A stretch of DNA of 64,000 nucleotides. It comes from Cunninghamia lanceolata. Taxonomy: Eukaryota; Streptophyta; Pinopsida; Cupressales; Cupressaceae. The position numbers and the translations under genes are program-made. The stretch covers positions 3,906,001-3,970,000 of the forward strand of contig BSBN01000829.1 of the NCBI GenBank assembly GCA_027924645.1. The letters run 5' to 3'. Shown here piece by piece: positions 60,050-64,000 of the stretch (positions within the stretch are counted from its first letter, which is position 1; the number at the start of each line of letters is the position of its first letter). Below the pieces are notes generated by a model. It made no database searches and had not been told where the DNA came from. It saw only the letters and a program-made list of their open reading frames with translations.

Positions 60050-60600
60050 ATCTTCACACAAAACTAAAAACTAAAGTACAATGAAAATATTGGCTCAATA
60101 ATAATCCTTGGATGGAATTACTCCTTTGGAATGGAGGGTTTTCATCCTCAACTCCATTTGTCAATATGGTTTTCATCCTAGGGCAAAGAAATGAACACAA
60201 AGGCTCGATTTCAGAAACAAGAGTTTAATAGATAAAAGTGCAGAGTTGCAAATGAGCCCTTACTCCCTTTTTATAGACTCCCAAGGGAATTAAAATACAA
60301 ATATTCACTTTTCCTACCCAAAATTCTATTTTTAATTTACTTTTGTAACTCTACCCCAAAATAATAAAATATCACTAAGAGTTACATAAGGCTTTATTAT
60401 GTCCCATTTAGGTAGCCTATAAAATAATAATAAAGTTGTCTTTTACAATGCATGTAAAAATAATATTAAGACCAACTTAATTATTATTTATTAAAATATT
60501 TTCTTAACCCAACCCATTAACCTATAGGAAATTAAAAAATAGACTAAGGGACCATGACAAAAGCCTAGGGCTAAAAAGAGGACATAACATATGGATGCAT
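60050..60600 (-). mobile_element. LTR-like block with promoter motif, minus strand
   Basis: On the minus strand the block starts near TGTTATGTCCTCTTTTTAGC (about 60592). It has a TATA-like CTATAAAAAGGGAG (TATAAAAA at 60275-60268) followed by an Ala-neutral leader GCTCATTTGCA and TTCTGAAATCGAGCC, the pattern of U3/R in plant LTRs. No partner copy, PBS or target duplication was found, so the boundaries are uncertain. Confidence 0.35.
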
Positions 60601-61529
60601 TGACTTATGATAGATTCACATGGGTATTAATTTCACGTATATGGTTTTATTTTGTTATGATTTTATATTGTATGACATGGATATGTTGTAGAAATTATGA
60701 TTTCTCTTAATATGATTTTTGATTTAGTGGATTGTAAATTAACTAGCATAAGACTACTTGCCTAGCTTTCGAGATACAAGAATTAGGGAATCACGCAAGT
60801 ACAAGAAAAGTGACAAGGATGAAAATGAATTTATAAAGAGTCCAAATACTAATCCTAATCTATACCAACCATTAGGTTAAAACTAGACATCAACAAGAAA
60901 CACATTTTATAGGTACCTCTTAGACTTAGATCAAAGATGGCCAAGAGGTCAAGTTTGGGGTAAAGGAAAGCATACAAAATAAATATGACTTTTTGAAGGT
61001 GGGAAAGACTCTTGGTTGTTTCACCTAACTTGTGCATGTGTATGCTTTACTTATTTACTCTATTTCTAATTAATGTCACCCTCATAACTTTGATTGAGGT
61101 ATGCACCTGAGAGTATGAACATTATGCAATAGTTTTCATTTTCTCATTTTCTCATTTTTATTTTGATTAGAGTATTAGACCCCCTCAACCTAACCCCATG
61201 GTACTAAGAAGAAGTGAGGGATCATAAACAAAGGTTATAAGGTGAGTAAGGGGCTAGACACAACCAAATGGGTATAAATTAGATTCTAAGACTTCCCCTT
61301 TGCTGAGGAAAATTAGTAAAACTTGCCTATTAGCTTCTTAAATGTACTGCAGGCTTGTGCAATTGATGTGCATAGGGCTAGGGAATAATGATAGCTATGA
61401 ACATGATTAGTTTAAGGCTCTACATTGATTGATTCAAATTATCAGGAATGTAGGGTAATAAATGGTGCATGGTGATTTAGGGACTTGTGACTTAGTAAAG
61501 ACAACCTCCATACTAGCAACTTAAGACTC
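60601..61529. other. AT-rich spacer, possible 3' end of the gypsy remnant
   Basis: No coding is seen. On the minus strand GGGGTTAGGTTGAGGGGGTC at about 61195-61176 could be a polypurine tract for the gypsy remnant at 61530-64000, but no LTR start was confirmed. Confidence 0.35.
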
Positions 61530-61599
61530 CTACTAAGACAAAAATAAAAAAGAGAAACCACAAAATGTAATGGAGTAAATTGAAGAGAATGCAATGCAT

Positions 61600-61880
61600 A
61601 TTTGTTTTAGTTTAGAATTTATTTTTTGATTTAGATATATATATTTCTTAAGGTGAAAGGTGTTGACTATTTCATTGAACTCATCACCTTCGATGGTGCA
61701 CAAAAGGTAAGTATCATTGGCGACATCTTCCAAGTAACTAGATATGGACCAACCTAATTTGATCTAAACTTTTGGCCTTCATCGACAATTTTTTCAATGA
61801 GGTTATTGATTTTGAGTACAAGGTCTTTGACCTTAAAGGGTCTAGGGATGCCATTCCTAGTTCTACTTGAACTTGGGTCT
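61600..61880 (-). pseudogene. gypsy integrase C-terminal end
   Basis: Fragments VGPYLVTWKMSP and CTIEGDEFNEIVNTFHLKKY resemble the WxGPYxVxKV...GxEFxEPINxDxLKxYY close of Tat-type pol proteins. It lies about 0.8 kb after the protease traces, which is too near for RT and integrase core to fit, so a large internal deletion has occurred. Confidence 0.55.
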
Positions 61881-62649
61881 CACAACCTGCACCAATGTGA
61901 CAAAAGCTTGATGATGGAAGGTAGTCTAATAAGGGGTTCTTTTGTTAGATAAGAGACCATTTAACAAGTTAAATTCATGTTTGATATATATTCAGACATT
62001 ATTTTGATTCTTAATAGACTACAAAAATTGATATAGCTCATAGGGTGTTTGAGGTTCTTCTTACTCCTTTGGGAGGACAAAATTGGCACTCATTTTTCTG
62101 TTAGGTTATGGATGCAAGTCCATAGAGTAATTAGTGTATATTTCATGTAGTTCCAGGACTATTGGGTTTATTGTCTTGATCATTATGTGTATCATAGTTT
62201 TTGTCAAAACTCTCCTACACTTACCTCGTTCTCATTTGGGAACTAAATTATTTTGACCTAGACCTGAGGTGCTTCCCAAACTTCATTGGACCTAGTAGAG
62301 ATAATAAGTGAGGATTAATGTGTGGGAACCTCATTCATTAAATGTATCAAGGGAACTTCCTAATCATTTGTAGGCATGTTATTTTGAGGGTCAGGGAAGG
62401 TGTCAAGATTGTGACCACATTAGAATGGTTTGTCTTTCTCTAATAACTTGACTATCTTTATGGTAATACTTGTGGAAAGAGTTATAACTTGTTTGGATCT
62501 CTCTCCCCTTTTGAATGCTATTGTTCCTAGGTCTTTATTAATCTTGGAGGCTTCTTATTTCTTCCTTAATCATAAGGTCCATGTTGTGGTGTTTGGTATC
62601 ACAACCTTGTTCATGGAGAGCTCATAGTTGACTACTATTCCAACCCTCT

Positions 62650-64000
62650 TTTAAGTTGTATCCTTTTTTATCATACTAAATGGCTTTAGATCTACCTAAT
62701 GTGATGTAGATTTCCCTAGATGAAGGTATTTGTAAGGACAAGGTAGAAGGAATTGTCTTCATCTTGTGGATTATCCAAGGTCTCTCAAACAACAAGTTGT
62801 AGTATGTGTCCTTATCAATGATGCAGAACATTATGGGGACCATATTTGGCCCAAGGGAAACTAGGAGCATGATTATACTAATCGTAGTTTCTTTCAAGTT
62901 GTTATACCCTTGTAAGTATCTTTGTAGGCCATGATGTTGGTATGACCATATCCCATTCTCTCCAAAAGGGAGAAGGGAACAATGTTGACTATGGACCCAT
63001 TGTCAACAAGGGTCCTTTTGATATAGGTATCATAAATCTACACTTGTAGGTATAAGGTAGGGTCTCCTATTCTAGTCTAATCAAAATTTTTATGCATTTT
63101 CTTAAGGTCAAGGAAGAAACATGGGTCATGTAGTTCAACATTTGGTGAACTAATGTCAAGGTTAACTTGGTTAATTTGCTATTATAGAGGCGGGGTTATG
63201 TGATTTACCTATTTTAACTAAATGACATATAAGAGAGCTACACAATGCGATGGGGAGCTTCTTAGAAGGTCAATAAATGATTTTTTTGCAAGCGTCTTGT
63301 TAAGATCCATAACTAGGTCATAAGTGTTGATAGGGCTTGGAGTGGGGTTGACTATAGAGACAACATGTCCATGATACTTCATTTCTAGAGTTATGTGAGT
63401 CTCTTAGGTTTCATCATTCTAAATGATTTTGAATAAACCTAACATATTGGTCTTCCTCTTTATGCCCAACTGAGTGGAAATATTGGATTCTTTTGGGTGG
63501 GAGATAATCATTGACCCCAATGAGGAGGGATTAGAGAAATTGGGTTGGTTCAAGACATTTTTAATGTTGATGCAGAGGGAACAAATTTTGATAAATCCAT
63601 AGGTTGGAATTTTGAGAGGTGATGGGCCCCTAGTGGAGTTGGTTTGGGACATCCTATAGGTAGAGGAATATATCCAAAAACATGCATTGTTGCTCTTCAA
63701 GAAATTTAGAAATGAATTGATTATACTCATGGCATGTCTCTATATCATGCCTCATTATCTTATGGAAGGAGTAGAACTTATTGGGATCATAATCCTGAGG
63801 CCTCCAATATGGATTGTACCTACTATTATCGAATGAGTAATTGTTCTATTTTCTGTTGTCTCTTTGGTTATAGTTGTTTCTTGGGGGTAGTCAATAACAT
63901 TAATATTCCAGATCCCCATGTTTGAATAGTTGTTACCTCCACCATAATTGTTGCCATTATAATTTTAATTATTATTTCTATTCTTGCTTGGTGGAGTGTT
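62650..64000 (-). pseudogene. gypsy gag end and protease (broken)
   Basis: From the right edge, an Asn/Tyr/Gly-rich stretch (NNYGGGNNYSN near 63930) leads to a zinc-like region (FYSFHKIMRHDIETCHEYNQ at about 63775-63715, in the style of C-x-F-H-x(5)-H-D-x(3)-C, with Cys1 changed to Tyr/Ser). A Pro-rich linker follows. The protease active site reads L-V-D-N-G-S-I-V-N-I (Asp codon at 63004-63002), then a segment with PFSLLERMGYGHTNIMAYKD, and the C-terminal LLFERPWIIHKMKTIPSTL (about 62800-62745; LGRPW expected). Stops and frame changes are numerous. The type fits the Tat/Athila side of Ty3/gypsy. Confidence 0.72.

Larger units (their letters stand above)
61530..64000 (-). mobile_element. internally deleted Ty3/gypsy remnant, runs off the right edge
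   Basis: Minus-strand coding traces in order: the gag C-terminal region, protease, then (after a gap with no RT, RNase H or integrase core) the C-terminal integrase end. The element therefore lost most of pol. Its 5' part lies beyond the window. Confidence 0.65.

Overview
The window is about 64 kb of AT-rich plant DNA with no host gene that I can recognise. It is built almost entirely from LTR retrotransposons (Ty3/gypsy chromovirus, Athila-like and gag-only types, plus Ty1/copia) in nested, decayed layers, with one tRNA-derived SINE. The density of old nested elements, the long AT-rich spacers and LTR ends such as TGTAATGTCCC...GGGACATGACA suggest a large gymnosperm genome, probably a conifer. 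That assignment is inference; no diagnostic host gene is present.

Left flank (1-7629): the end of an LTR (to 1104), a 367-bp island of Ty1/copia pol (1105-1471), a second LTR-like head at 1472, a T-rich tract, then a minus-strand LTR-like block (2959-4073) following a broken 331-codon reading frame of unknown family (5092-4100). From 5093 to 7629 there is no supported feature except a short tandem repeat.

Core nest (7630-39100): an Athila-like Ty3/gypsy element (LTR about 1.4 kb, PBS matching tRNA-Asp, gag, protease, RT, RNase H, integrase, then an extra ORF3) is the oldest layer. It was split by (a) a minus-strand chromovirus at 10993-19393 (TSD CCCAA), itself hit by a 1.9-kb solo LTR at 12498-14413 (TSD TTCTT), and (b) an 11.1-kb element at 20597-31730 with very long LTRs and only gag-like coding. 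The 5' LTR of (b) holds a further 1.26-kb insertion, and its primer-binding region is tandemly amplified.

Middle (39101-43354): the 5' half of a minus-strand Ty1/copia element (LTR 40967-41932, gag to early integrase, cut off near 39440), then an 847-bp solo LTR (42138-42984, TSD TATAG) distantly related to the nested chromovirus LTR.

43355-49034: a structurally complete plus-strand chromovirus, the youngest-looking element (539-bp LTRs differing at 10 sites by my reading; TSD ATTTG), disabled by four in-frame TAG stops and one frameshift.

Right flank (49035-64000): mostly AT-rich spacer with a SINE (51590-51838), a Gln-rich broken reading frame (54150-53746), a possible plant-mobile-domain pseudogene (about 57030-57900), an LTR-like block near 60.0-60.6 kb, and an internally deleted gypsy remnant running off the right edge.

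Throughout, most in-frame stops sit where one C-to-T step from CAG or CAA would explain them, as expected for long-methylated, silenced repeats. No element here looks able to move by itself.
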